A stretch of 34,725 bases of DNA from a virus. A program made the translations under genes and the position numbers. The DNA is taken from the IMG/VR virus record IMGVR_UViG_3300024262_000123, positions 1 through 34,725 of that record; one strand, written 5' to 3'. The notes below the pieces were generated by a model that did no database searches, was not told where the DNA came from, and worked only from the letters and a program-made list of their open reading frames with translations. Positions 24,801 to 32,272 of the stretch are shown here, in pieces; the first letter of the stretch is position 1, and each line of letters opens with the position of its first letter.

Positions 24801-27343
24801 AGAGAAAAGCAGTAAGAACCGAAATAGGCAAGATAAAAGATATCCTTCAAAAGAATAAATTAAGAGAGTTGAGACCTGAAAGACAAAAAGCCATAAAGAA
24901 TATTATTGACGAAATGGATATAAAAAAGATGACCGAAAAGACTAAAAGGAAATTAACTTCACGTCTTAATTATATTAAAGATAATCCGGATAATCAGATA
25001 CCACCAGAGAAAATTGCCGAGTTAGAAAGATTAAACAAGAAACCTATTTCTGATTTTACTTCTGAAGATATTGCCTTAATTAAAGATGCTATTCTTCACG
25101 AAATTAATTTAAACAAACTAAAAAATAAAATCATCTTTGGTAAGGAAATAAGAGAAGCCGCGGGAGAATTAAAAGAAGCAAGAGGAAATGTCTTAAAAAG
25201 CAAGAAAATTGCAGAAGACGAAAACTCTATAGATAGTAGCAAAGCAGAAAATATGACTATTCTGAAAAGGATTAAAAACTTTTTTAATATAGACAGTTTT
25301 AATCCTGAAGTAATCTGTGAAGAATTAGACAATGAAGACCACGGAGTAATAATGAAATATGTCTTTAAGGGAATAGATAATGGAATAACCGATAAAGAAA
25401 GAATCAAACAAGAAACAGATATCTGGTTCCACGAAGAATTAGGGAAAATAGATATAACAAATTGGAGTAAGTCTTTTCAATTAAATAAGGAAGATATAGA
25501 TTTTCAAGAGGTTAAATTAAGTGATGATAAAATCCTGAAAATTACTAAAGGCGAAAGAATATCATTTTTATTGCATGAAAAGAATGAGAAGAACTTAAAT
25601 CATTTATTAAGTGGTGGCTTTAGATTCTCTGATAATATAGCATACAAACATAGAATAAACGAAGAAGATTTAGATATAATTACAAATAGTGCCACTCCAG
25701 AAGAAATTAAAGTAGCAGATATTTTATGGAAATTTTTTAACGAAAAAATAAAACCAGAATTAAATAAAACTTCTATGGAATTAAACGGCTGGGAAATTGC
25801 CACCGAAGATAATTATTATCACATAAGAACGGTAGCTTTAGATCGTATTAGAGACGCTTTAAAAGCACAGAGAACCTTTGATAACAAAACATTAGAAGGT
25901 ATGGGGATCTTTAAAGAGAGAATTAATGCTAAAAATGCCCTTATTATCGAAGATGCCTTTAGCGCTGCTTTTAAACATTTAGAAGCAACTTCTTCTTATA
26001 TCGGGTTAGCTAAACCTTTAAGATATGCTAAATTATTATTAGAAGATACGGAATTTCAAGAAAATGTTATGAAAGCATATGGGAAAGACTATCTAAAGAA
26101 TCTTAAAAGGTATCTAAAAGAAATAGAAGATGACAGTATTAATTTAGATAATGCAGATAAGTTAACCGTTGAACTAATTAATAAATTAGATTCTGCAATA
26201 TTGGGATTACATCTATTTGTTGCCTTTAAACAACCTGTGTCATATCTTATTGCTACTACCGAGATGGAAGCAAAATACTTACAAGAGGCAATATATATGA
26301 AAACTGATTTTGAAGAAATCAGCAAATATTCGCCTCAATTGGGACAAAGGATAAAAGGTTTTATTTTTAGAGAACTTGGAGAATTAGGAAATGTAGGTAA
26401 AACGAGACAATTCTTTTTACATAAATCACCATTAAATAGTAAATTATTAAGTGGAATCCAAAAATTAGACTCTTTTACTATAGGTAAAATATGGAATGCT
26501 GCGAAATTAGAGATAAAGGATAAATATCCAGATTTATCGGGAGAAGAATTTTTTAATAAAGTTACTGAAAGAGCAGAAGAAGTTATAAGAAGAACACAAC
26601 CTACCTGGCACCCAAAGGATAGGTCAGAGGTAGGTAGAAGTAAGAGTATATGGATGAGGTTACTTACAAAATATACCTCACAACGTAATAAGAATAGGAT
26701 AGCATTGAAAAGAGCCACTTTAAAATATAATAGAAGCGAACATACAGCTAAAGATAAAACAGATTTGTTAAAGCGATTTGCAACAATATTAATAGCAAAC
26801 GGATTAATTATTGAAGCCATAAATGAATTAAGAAGAAGAGCTTATGGCCATGAATCAAGAAGTGTCTGGCAATATATAGTAGCCTCAATAGGGACTACTT
26901 TAAGCACTTTTTATCTCATTGGTGATTTATTTAGTTCTTTGGCGAGTAAGATACAAAAAGGAACTTATGCGGGATATGATACTGGGAATATTGTTTCAAG
27001 CTATATGGATAATGCTATTGATGGTTTGGCGGAACTCGGTAGGACATTAGATCAATTAAAAACCAGAGAAAGGTATAAATCAGGTAGTAGAAAAGGTGAT
27101 TTGAAGTATAAAACAACAGCTTTAAGAGCATTAGACAAAAATGCTTCTTCTGTATTAGCACTTAAGGGGATACCTTATGACAATATAAGAAGATTAGTAA
27201 TGGGTATTTGGAAGATGGCTGGAGATTGGGGGGAAACTAAACCTACAAAATTTAAAAAACCTGAAATATTGAAAACACCTGGAATATTTAAAAAACCTTC
27301 AATCTTAAAGAAAGTAGGTAAGCCTAAGGTTTTAACAAAATAG
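21881..27343 (+). CDS. Giant internal virion protein, about 1820 aa
   Basis: It is by far the largest gene. The ATG at 21881 has GAGG six bases upstream; one four codons earlier (21869) overlaps the previous stop but has no site. Residues 1-60 are a charged, low-complexity tail. A 14-residue unit PKAKMLPEKGKE occurs twice, near residues 535 and 638. Long helical and coiled-coil regions follow, then segments such as DNYYHIRTVALDRIRDALKA that resemble the large polyvalent protein (LPD) family of phage giants. A hydrophobic segment near residue 1670 (YIVASIGTTLSTFYLIGDLF) could cross the membrane. No transglycosylase motif was seen. Confidence 0.6.
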   Translation: MGILDLVLKKEEEKKKLGSQFGGNWGLSDLLKETQKKEIVPEVKAEAKAEGGTKLEEPKKEEPNPFDTLNESILKNYKQSQSLTKKLEAYQAEYDYAPNNIKPSIAANYNKLAKENNDLVKQLQIDILKRDQMITTINKTNFMKYKQLTGLPGEAGYKTLLPEPKKPEVPSSQFGIHELNKPEQIGKVQKGVIGAFGTWEAKKRTMPELQNVEDFGNEVFKQGDERNQIAYIQEALTGIPKEETLKDLQANWDKFKNINPDIDERTWKEYYKQEGFWKTLITGPSKGKYDEAIKLRNQLIDIAQKVSEPGADIIGQLGWSGMVIMMGAQAVGAIYKGGMVVENKVIKGEKLQQAVKRIQEAYIKETGKFKSSLSQNDFRLAQSLNQTLKQYGKEIFPLQSVQVPQEVFMGQAGHITNLVKIIQNAGKLTPDIANQLKVMNPVDTALVFEELSLASPAIAAKVASQFVELMPQKITKIPKAPKAGEGMTPEELEQLERLREAKIIPKEEIEPTEAELKAIEEAPLPKEKLEVEIPKAKMLPEKGKETIRGIDFEKNPEVYQAVAKADDIIEKSKLNIKPTLPEIDIAIKELLDVMKDTTLSEKQTKVIDDAIEGISVVRKEIVSPAKPTEYTKVEVPKAKMLPEKEKPMVEPEEMEKVEKEPTPEEIKSVFMEEGNLDTTTKNREIFYEKYNDVYVETKEGYDKLIDEKVADLKEEGFKGVDRGGLKRDEEGKVIGAYPAVSENPKWYRDFYARNNKAPTNKDLKEIAIEQLSKGYTEDYGEIPANPIFNKLQAQLESYETILADVKSGNYSFETPKNIDKLNNKLNELKGENKKITKEYEIKLRNQITESNKIYGQLTEELNKQKKISTKEDIKKIKDLETEKLKTGKNIENLKAKLKEIKTKVIKPIPKSIKTKIREITGQVPQKIEIAENEILKLVLRGEAKGARKAFSEGKKAGIFTQKEKFAEVVGRAKERKAVRTEIGKIKDILQKNKLRELRPERQKAIKNIIDEMDIKKMTEKTKRKLTSRLNYIKDNPDNQIPPEKIAELERLNKKPISDFTSEDIALIKDAILHEINLNKLKNKIIFGKEIREAAGELKEARGNVLKSKKIAEDENSIDSSKAENMTILKRIKNFFNIDSFNPEVICEELDNEDHGVIMKYVFKGIDNGITDKERIKQETDIWFHEELGKIDITNWSKSFQLNKEDIDFQEVKLSDDKILKITKGERISFLLHEKNEKNLNHLLSGGFRFSDNIAYKHRINEEDLDIITNSATPEEIKVADILWKFFNEKIKPELNKTSMELNGWEIATEDNYYHIRTVALDRIRDALKAQRTFDNKTLEGMGIFKERINAKNALIIEDAFSAAFKHLEATSSYIGLAKPLRYAKLLLEDTEFQENVMKAYGKDYLKNLKRYLKEIEDDSINLDNADKLTVELINKLDSAILGLHLFVAFKQPVSYLIATTEMEAKYLQEAIYMKTDFEEISKYSPQLGQRIKGFIFRELGELGNVGKTRQFFLHKSPLNSKLLSGIQKLDSFTIGKIWNAAKLEIKDKYPDLSGEEFFNKVTERAEEVIRRTQPTWHPKDRSEVGRSKSIWMRLLTKYTSQRNKNRIALKRATLKYNRSEHTAKDKTDLLKRFATILIANGLIIEAINELRRRAYGHESRSVWQYIVASIGTTLSTFYLIGDLFSSLASKIQKGTYAGYDTGNIVSSYMDNAIDGLAELGRTLDQLKTRERYKSGSRKGDLKYKTTALRALDKNASSVLALKGIPYDNIRRLVMGIWKMAGDWGETKPTKFKKPEILKTPGIFKKPSILKKVGKPKVLTK

Positions 27344-27364
27344 GAGAGATTTTTAAAATGATTA

Positions 27365-27487
27365 TCAATCTTTCCAATTTTCTTTATCAAATTCCTTAGA
27401 TTCTTTATCTTTTTCATTTTGCCAAATGAAAAAACCTATTATATAAAAAATTGTGGTAAGCCAAAAAGCTATATTATGAGGATTCAC
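27365..27487 (-). CDS. Small membrane protein, 40 aa, in the moron operon
   Basis: On the minus strand a GTG start follows GGAGGCGGTTAGT, a near copy of the leader of the lipoprotein gene (GGAGGTGGTTAGT). Residues 5-23 form one membrane helix (NIAFWLTTIFYIIGFFIWQ) with an acidic and lysine-rich tail. It lies 38 bases downstream of the lipoprotein gene and the two probably act together in the envelope. Confidence 0.65.
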   Translation of the reverse strand: MNPHNIAFWLTTIFYIIGFFIWQNEKDKESKEFDKENWKD

Positions 27488-27525
27488 ACTAACCGCCTCC
27501 TGATAATATTTTAAAAGGAATTGAA

Positions 27526-27993
27526 TTAACCTTTAATAAAAATGGTAGTTCCTGAAGCGGAATTAAACTCGCAAGACCAACCAAATGCTTGAAACCAAGT
27601 TCCGCTTCCCATGATATCGTTAATAGCACATTCAAAACAAAAGGCAGTATTTACAATCGCACCACAGGGTTTCTTATAACTACCGTAGATATATGCGGTG
27701 ATAACAGAGTTTTTAAATGTTCCGTAACCTGTATTCCATTCGATAAATGGCTGACCAATAATGTGAAAATTATAAATAGTAAGCGAACCAGAATTATCAG
27801 CAATATTACATTTTGCGGTTGTAACTGCACCAATGTCAAATAAAGGAGTATCAGTAAATGTAGTGGTATTAGTCGCTTTCCAGTTACCAGATAAATTAGT
27901 TGCAGGTGTGGTAACACCACCGCAACCGGATAGAAAGATAGTAAAAATTAAAAATAAAATTATAATTTGGAGAATTTTACTTGAAAATTTCAT
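27526..27993 (-). CDS. Lipoprotein, likely lysogenic-conversion (moron) gene
   Basis: The start is the ATG at 27993 with AGGAGG eight bases upstream. A signal peptide (IIILFLIFTIFLSGCGG) ends in a lipobox L-S-G-C with cysteine 24. The mature part of about 130 residues is beta-rich (GNWKATNTTTFTDTPLFDIG), with four further cysteines that could form disulphides. It is anchored to the outside of the cell membrane. It runs against the late genes and has its own promoter. Phage lipoproteins of this kind often change cell adsorption (superinfection exclusion); that is inference. Confidence 0.75.
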   Translation of the reverse strand: MKFSSKILQIIILFLIFTIFLSGCGGVTTPATNLSGNWKATNTTTFTDTPLFDIGAVTTAKCNIADNSGSLTIYNFHIIGQPFIEWNTGYGTFKNSVITAYIYGSYKKPCGAIVNTAFCFECAINDIMGSGTWFQAFGWSCEFNSASGTTIFIKG

Positions 27994-28014
27994 ACTAACC
28001 ACCTCCTAAAAAAG

Positions 28015-28043
28015 TATATAGCACAAAATTAGGCAAATGTCAA
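28015..28043 (-). promoter_or_regulatory. Leftward promoter of the lipoprotein operon
   Basis: On the minus strand TTGACA (28043-28038), a 17-base spacer ending TTTTGTGC, and TATATA (28020-28015) with a TGn extended -10. The spacer is alike that of the promoter at 32273 (TTGCCT and TTTGTG). It stands 22 bases before the start codon. Confidence 0.85.
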
Positions 28044-28059
28044 TAGGAGTAAAGTAAAA

Positions 28060-28293
28060 ATGAGTGATTGGAATAAAGTAGAAAAAGAAAAAGAAGATTG
28101 GATAAAAGTCGAAAAAGATAAAAATGATTGGGGCAAAGTAGAAAAGGAAAAAACAGATTTTACAAGAGTGGACAAAACCGATGTGGGTTGGCTTGTAAAT
28201 GGCTGGCTTATATTTGGTTGGCTTTTAAGTTCTTTTTGGGGAATAGTAAGTAAATTATCAAATGGATGGGAAAAAGTAAATAAGGAGGATTGA
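28060..28293 (+). CDS. Tryptophan-repeat protein with hydrophobic C-terminus, 77 aa
   Basis: ATAGGAGTAAAGTAAAA precedes the ATG. Residues 1-40 are four imperfect 10-residue repeats of the form DW-x-KVEKEK (SDWNKVEKEK, EDWIKVEKDK, NDWGKVEKEK, TDFTRVDKTD). A tryptophan-rich hydrophobic stretch follows (VGWLVNGWLIFGWLLSSFWG). Repeat proteins of this sort (W/K/T repeats) are encoded in phage tail regions and are thought to bind near the host receptor complex. The gene precedes the tailspike and overlaps its ribosome site. Confidence 0.65.
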   Translation: MSDWNKVEKEKEDWIKVEKDKNDWGKVEKEKTDFTRVDKTDVGWLVNGWLIFGWLLSSFWGIVSKLSNGWEKVNKED

Positions 28294-28295
28294 AA

Positions 28296-30473
28296 ATGGG
28301 AGTAAAAACTTTATATGAATATTTTTATAAGCTCAAATACGGGGACAAAGGCATAGATAAGGCGACTTTAGTTAATGACTGTTTAGATGTGGCAGACGCA
28401 CAGATAAAAGCAAATAAAGATGGCTTAACAGGAATACATACACAGGGAACAGACCAAGGTCTTGATACTGGTGGCGAAAATGCTGTTGTAGTTGCAGATG
28501 TTAAAGACGCAGTAGATAAAAAACATGCTCAAAATACTGATACAGATTTAGACGCAACCTTTAAGACAACCTTTGTAAAGAAAACAGATATAGTCAATGT
28601 TTTAAGTGATATTACATCTCCTGGTGCAAATATAGAGGACGCAGTAACTAAGAAACACGCAAACACTTTAGACCATGCACAAAATACCGATACCGATTTA
28701 GACGCTACATTTGAAGCGACTCTTCGTTATAGTAATATCGTCAAGTGTGCCGATTATGACCACCCCGATGACGCTATTACCGCAATCGACACAGTAAACA
28801 AAACCCTACTCGTAACCGAAGCCGAAACTTGCGATATTAACTTCACTGTACCTGCAAATGTATCAGTTAAATTTGAACGTGGTGGGAAGTGGACGATTAA
28901 TACTGGAATTACAGTTACTTTTAATGGACAGATTGATGCTGGTTTGTGGCAGATATTTGAATATGTGGGAACTGGAATATTGATAGGTAGTGCACAGATA
29001 GACCGAATATTCCCAGAATGGTTTGGTGCTAAAAGAGATGGGACTACAGATGATAGTGTAGCAATACAAAATATGCTTGATTATGCAATAGTGTGTAAAA
29101 AAATGATATCCTTTACTGCTGGAACTTATGTATGTACTAACTTAAAATTAAAAGCAAACGGGGATAATGGTTTAATTCAAGGTGGTGGAATGGAGCGAAC
29201 AATTTTAAAAAACAATGCCGCCACTCCAATTTTAACCGACAATGGGCAGACTTATTTAAGAGTTACAATAAAAGATATAGGACTTTCGGGAGCTACTGGA
29301 ACAGGAGAAGGAATGAAATTTACTGCTCAAGTATATATGTCTACCTTTGAAAACATTTATGGACAAACTGGTGGAAGTTTCATAGATATTAGAAATGAGA
29401 ATAGTTGCCTTTTTACCAATATACAAGCCTACTCTCTTGATAGTGATGTTCTTGTGATACAGGGGGGAAATACCACAACGCTAATTAATTGTTATGTTCA
29501 TGGTGTTCCAGCAGGAAAATGTGGTTATAGAATTTATGGTAGTCCCACTATGATTAGTTGTAATGGGATTGATGGTGAAACTACTGACCAATATTGGGGA
29601 ATATTTGGAGCAACAATAGGAGAAGATGGGTTCACTCTATATGCTCACCCTACCCTTATTAATTGTAATATAGAAAATGCTTTCATTGGAATTAGATTTA
29701 AAACAGATTCTTATGCTCAATTTATACGTTGTACTATTGTTGCCCCTGCTCTTCAAAATATGATTGCATTATATTATGATTATAATACTAATTCCCCAGA
29801 AACTTTTTCAACAATTACCTTTAATAAGCAAGGTGGAACGTGGGCAAATGGATATCCTATACATTGTAAGGGTAATGCACCATTTTTGAAAATTGGTCAA
29901 ACCCCAGATTATACATATTGGGATAGTAGCGTTCCCGTAGCTTATACAGTTTACGGTATTGGGCAAGACAGTGGTTATTTAAAGAGAAATATAAAAATTA
30001 ATAACCCAATATTTACCACCCCAACATTAGGTGTGGCAAGTGCAACTTCTATAAATTTTGGAGATAATGCTTTGGCTGCTTATAAGACAGGAGAGTGGAC
30101 AATAGGAATATCCTTCAATGGTGGGACAACAGGGATAACTTATAGTGCAAACACAGGATATTATACAAAAATAGGTAATATAGTAACCATAAGTGGACAT
30201 ATGGTATTAACATCAAAAGGTACATCTATAGGAGACGCTTACATTACGGGTCTTCCATTCACATTAGTAAATAATGTTGCTGGGGAAGTTTCAGTATCGT
30301 TAAGTTTCAAGGGTATAACATTTGCAAATCAATTAATTGGGAAAGTTGTGAAGAATACAATAACTATAGCCCTACAAGAAGTTACAGAAGCAGGAGCAGT
30401 AACAAATTTAACAAATGCAGATTTTGCAAATGATAGTTATATTAGGCTTAATTGCACATATAGATGTCAATAA
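28296..30473 (+). CDS. Tailspike or tail fibre with beta-helix
   Basis: The ATG at 28296 has TAAGGAGG seven bases upstream. Residues 1-140 include a repeated unit (KKHAQNTDTDLDATF, twice) and look like a particle-binding N-terminus. The signature FPEWFGAKRDGTTDDSVAIQ near residue 238 opens a right-handed beta-helix of the pectate-lyase 3 type, reaching about residue 560. The C-terminal 125 residues contain YTKIGNIVTISGHMVL, a fibre end domain. It binds and perhaps degrades surface polysaccharide. Catalytic residues cannot be named without a structure. Confidence 0.85.
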   Translation: MGVKTLYEYFYKLKYGDKGIDKATLVNDCLDVADAQIKANKDGLTGIHTQGTDQGLDTGGENAVVVADVKDAVDKKHAQNTDTDLDATFKTTFVKKTDIVNVLSDITSPGANIEDAVTKKHANTLDHAQNTDTDLDATFEATLRYSNIVKCADYDHPDDAITAIDTVNKTLLVTEAETCDINFTVPANVSVKFERGGKWTINTGITVTFNGQIDAGLWQIFEYVGTGILIGSAQIDRIFPEWFGAKRDGTTDDSVAIQNMLDYAIVCKKMISFTAGTYVCTNLKLKANGDNGLIQGGGMERTILKNNAATPILTDNGQTYLRVTIKDIGLSGATGTGEGMKFTAQVYMSTFENIYGQTGGSFIDIRNENSCLFTNIQAYSLDSDVLVIQGGNTTTLINCYVHGVPAGKCGYRIYGSPTMISCNGIDGETTDQYWGIFGATIGEDGFTLYAHPTLINCNIENAFIGIRFKTDSYAQFIRCTIVAPALQNMIALYYDYNTNSPETFSTITFNKQGGTWANGYPIHCKGNAPFLKIGQTPDYTYWDSSVPVAYTVYGIGQDSGYLKRNIKINNPIFTTPTLGVASATSINFGDNALAAYKTGEWTIGISFNGGTTGITYSANTGYYTKIGNIVTISGHMVLTSKGTSIGDAYITGLPFTLVNNVAGEVSVSLSFKGITFANQLIGKVVKNTITIALQEVTEAGAVTNLTNADFANDSYIRLNCTYRCQ

Positions 30474-30485
30474 GGAGATGAGGTA

Positions 30486-30827
30486 ATGGATCCAATAGAA
30501 TTAGGAAAAGCAATAGCTGAATATGGAACTCCAATTATAACGGCAGTCTTATTAGTCTTGGTAGTAGGCTTAGTATGGTATTTTGTAAAGCGACAGACTA
30601 AGAGGGAGGATAAGCATGATGAAGAACGGACCAAAAGACAAGATAAGCGTGATAAAGATCAGCAAGAAGAAAGGGATTATTATAGAGGATTAATAAAAAA
30701 TGATCTACATAAGAACGTTGACTTGAATAACCAGAGCATAGTATTACTCAAAGATATCGGCGAGAATCAAAATAAATTGTGTAAATTAATAGAAAGTGTT
30801 GATAGGAGAATAAACGGTAAAAAGTAG
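30486..30827 (+). CDS. Holin-like membrane protein, 113 aa
   Basis: AAGGAGATGAGGTA precedes the ATG. One N-terminal membrane helix (TPIITAVLLVLVVGLVWYFV, about residues 15-34) is followed by a long, highly charged coiled-coil tail (KREDKHDEERTKRQDKRDKD). BhlA-type and other single-pass holins share this shape, and the gene precedes the endolysin by nine bases. It would let the endolysin reach the wall. A spanin-like role is the alternative. Confidence 0.6.
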   Translation: MDPIELGKAIAEYGTPIITAVLLVLVVGLVWYFVKRQTKREDKHDEERTKRQDKRDKDQQEERDYYRGLIKNDLHKNVDLNNQSIVLLKDIGENQNKLCKLIESVDRRINGKK

Positions 30828-30836
30828 GTGATAAAA

Positions 30837-31295
30837 ATGTTAGGAGATCTTTCAACTAACTTCTATTCGTATGAATTTAGATGTCCTTGTCCTAAATGTA
30901 AAAAGAAGAAGGTAAGAGTAAGTAGCTTATTATTATTTAAACTAGAAATGTTAAGGTCTGATCTTGGCAATGAACCTATATACATAAACAGCGGTAATAG
31001 ATGTCCTGAATACAATAGAAACATAGATGGGTTTCCTACTTCCCCACACATTCCTAACCCGGATGGTGAAGCTGCTGATATAAAGATGATAGAGTTAGAT
31101 CCTATTGATATTGGGTTGGCAGCCGAGAAAATTGGAGGGATGAGAATAGGGATAGGGACCAACTTCGTTCATCTTGATGTGAGGAAACCTAATCCTAGTA
31201 AGTATTGGATCTATGAAAATGACATCATATATTCAGGAAACATAGAAAACGAAAGTCTATTAAGGTTTTATCAGATTATAAAAGAAGGAAAATAG
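30837..31295 (+). CDS. Endolysin: M15 family L,D/D,D-peptidase
   Basis: The ATG at 30837 has AGGTG six bases upstream; a GTG nine bases earlier lacks a site. The 152-residue protein is a minimal M15 peptidase. Zinc ligands are H71 and D81 in SPHIPNPDGEAADIK and H112 in FVHLDVR; the substrate region is INSGNRCPEYNRNIDG. Usually the first motif is SxHxxGxAxD; here three residues are inserted between H and G. CxCxxC at 16-21 is an extra. It cuts stem-peptide cross-links and causes lysis with the holin. Confidence 0.85.
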   Translation: MLGDLSTNFYSYEFRCPCPKCKKKKVRVSSLLLFKLEMLRSDLGNEPIYINSGNRCPEYNRNIDGFPTSPHIPNPDGEAADIKMIELDPIDIGLAAEKIGGMRIGIGTNFVHLDVRKPNPSKYWIYENDIIYSGNIENESLLRFYQIIKEGK

Positions 31296-31298
31296 ATC

Positions 31299-31442
31299 GT
31301 GGATACTAAATTAATCATTAGAATTGTTATATTAATTATTTGCTGTATCCTGGCTTTCTTGATACCACTTGCTCCTCCTGGGGAGATTATTATTCAAGAT
31401 GATAGTTGTGATGATGAAGTTTGTCCACCACCGGGAGAATAG
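31299..31442 (+). CDS. Small membrane/secreted protein, 47 aa
   Basis: The start is GTG, three bases after the endolysin stop. A hydrophobic N-terminal segment (IIRIVILIICCILAFLIPLA) is followed by an acidic, cysteine- and proline-rich tail DDSCDDEVCPPPGE. The shape is like an Rz1-type spanin or a small membrane-anchored peptide, and the lysis-cassette position fits. GAAGGAA is a weak upstream site. Confidence is moderate. Confidence 0.5.
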   Translation: MDTKLIIRIVILIICCILAFLIPLAPPGEIIIQDDSCDDEVCPPPGE

Positions 31443-31470
31443 TTGCACTAAAAATAAATTTGACTATACT
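31443..31470 (+). promoter_or_regulatory. Putative promoter after the lysis genes
   Basis: TTGCAC (31443-31448), a 16-base spacer and TATACT (31465-31470). It would serve the two small genes 31495 and 31611. The stretch GACTATACT recurs at 31932, in a second promoter region. Confidence 0.4.
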
Positions 31471-31494
31471 ATTGTCGAAAGGAGATGAAAAATA

Positions 31495-31575
31495 ATGGGA
31501 CGTTTAATATTTGGTTTTGTAGCAGCACTGTTTGGTGTATTTATAGCATGGGTAAACGGTTGGATAGAGTTTTAG
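31495..31575 (+). CDS. Tiny membrane peptide, 26 aa
   Basis: AAAGGAGATGAAAAATA precedes the ATG. The peptide MGRLIFGFVAALFGVFIAWV is one membrane helix. It may be a holin-like or toxin-like peptide. The clear ribosome site supports it despite its size. Confidence 0.5.
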   Translation: MGRLIFGFVAALFGVFIAWVNGWIEF

Positions 31576-31610
31576 AAAAAGAAATAAAATAAGAAAGGAA
31601 GGTGAAATAT

Positions 31611-31772
31611 ATGCTATTAGAATTATTAAAGAAAATTATATCAACGATCTCTCCACAGTTGAGAGAATATATCAAGGATATGCTAACTAAAATGGAAGCT
31701 AAAGCCAAAGAAACAGATAATCCATTAGATGATGTTTTAGTTTTAGTTTTGAGAATATTATTTAACGTTTAA
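31611..31772 (+). CDS. Small amphipathic protein, 53 aa
   Basis: GAAAGGAAGGTGAAATAT precedes the ATG. The protein is helical and amphipathic (LLELLKKIISTISPQLREYI), with an acidic end and a hydrophobic last segment VLVLVLRILFNV. It lies at the end of the late block, before the multi-hairpin terminator. The family is unknown. Confidence 0.6.
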   Translation: MLLELLKKIISTISPQLREYIKDMLTKMEAKAKETDNPLDDVLVLVLRILFNV

Positions 31773-31786
31773 AAGGATGATCAACC

Positions 31787-31856
31787 GCCTATTGAAAAAG
31801 ATAGGCACTTCCGCACAACCAGACCTCAACATCAAAATCACGGTCGAGAACGTGAT
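31787..31856 (+). ncRNA. Two hairpins preceding the late terminator
   Basis: GCCTAT-N8-ATAGGC (31787-31806) and ATCACG-N8-CGTGAT (31837-31856) are perfect hairpins in a GC-rich stretch unlike the flanks. With the terminator next to them they give a roughly 110-base structured 3-prime end, possibly a small RNA of the late transcript. Confidence 0.45.
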
Positions 31857-31866
31857 CACCTCCAAG

Positions 31867-31900
31867 GCCATCTGGCCTGACCAACCAGGTGGCTTTTTTT
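31867..31900 (+). terminator. Strong late-operon terminator
   Basis: GCCATCTGG pairs with CCAGGTGGC (one U-G pair) around a nine-base loop and is followed by TTTTTTT. It closes the late block before the control region. Confidence 0.9.
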
Positions 31901-31908
31901 ATTTTATT

Positions 31909-31931
31909 TTTTTATTAGTAAATGCTATAAT
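31909..31931 (+). promoter_or_regulatory. Extended -10 promoter
   Basis: TGCTATAAT (31923-31931) is a perfect extended -10 (TGn-TATAAT). No good -35 is seen (TTTATT at 31903), which extended -10 promoters tolerate. It lies 45 bases before the gene at 31976. Confidence 0.6.
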
Positions 31932-31975
31932 GACTATACTTTTTGTAATTAAATAAAAAGTGGAGGGTGGCAGGG

Positions 31976-32266
31976 ATGCAAATTAAGAAAGAAGATGTTA
32001 TATCTTTTGAAATGGTCATTGTATTCTACTACAAAGGTTGTGAAGTCACACTAAAAAAATATAATCACATTACCACTATAAAAATGGTCGGATTGTCGGA
32101 TTTAGGAAATTTATTGATAGATTCTCAAACATTTATAAAAAAATCTGGGGATGAATTAATTATTCAAGATGTTAAAAATGAAATAAGGAACATTGAAAAA
32201 GTTTATAAGACTGTTACAAACAAAGAATATGGGAATCATGATAATTTTTATTTTAAAAATATTTAA
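31976..32266 (+). CDS. Hypothetical protein, 96 aa
   Basis: GGAGGGTGGCAGGG gives the ribosome site for the ATG at 31976; an upstream in-frame GTG at 31967 overlaps it. The protein is alpha/beta (FEMVIVFYYKGCEVTLKKYN) with a charged C-terminus. No family is recognised. It ends just before the promoter of the HTH gene, so it may be a partner or a regulated neighbour of that gene. Confidence 0.6.
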   Translation: MQIKKEDVISFEMVIVFYYKGCEVTLKKYNHITTIKMVGLSDLGNLLIDSQTFIKKSGDELIIQDVKNEIRNIEKVYKTVTNKEYGNHDNFYFKNI

Positions 32267-32272
32267 AAAGAT

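Noticed and set aside
23293-26820. Several minus-strand open frames of 65 to 161 codons inside the giant virion gene
   Set aside because: They are serine- and phenylalanine-rich antisense shadows of a lysine- and glutamate-rich gene and have no ribosome sites.
27589-27920. Open frames on both strands inside the lipoprotein gene
   Set aside because: They lack ribosome sites and overlap a gene with a signal peptide, lipobox and promoter.
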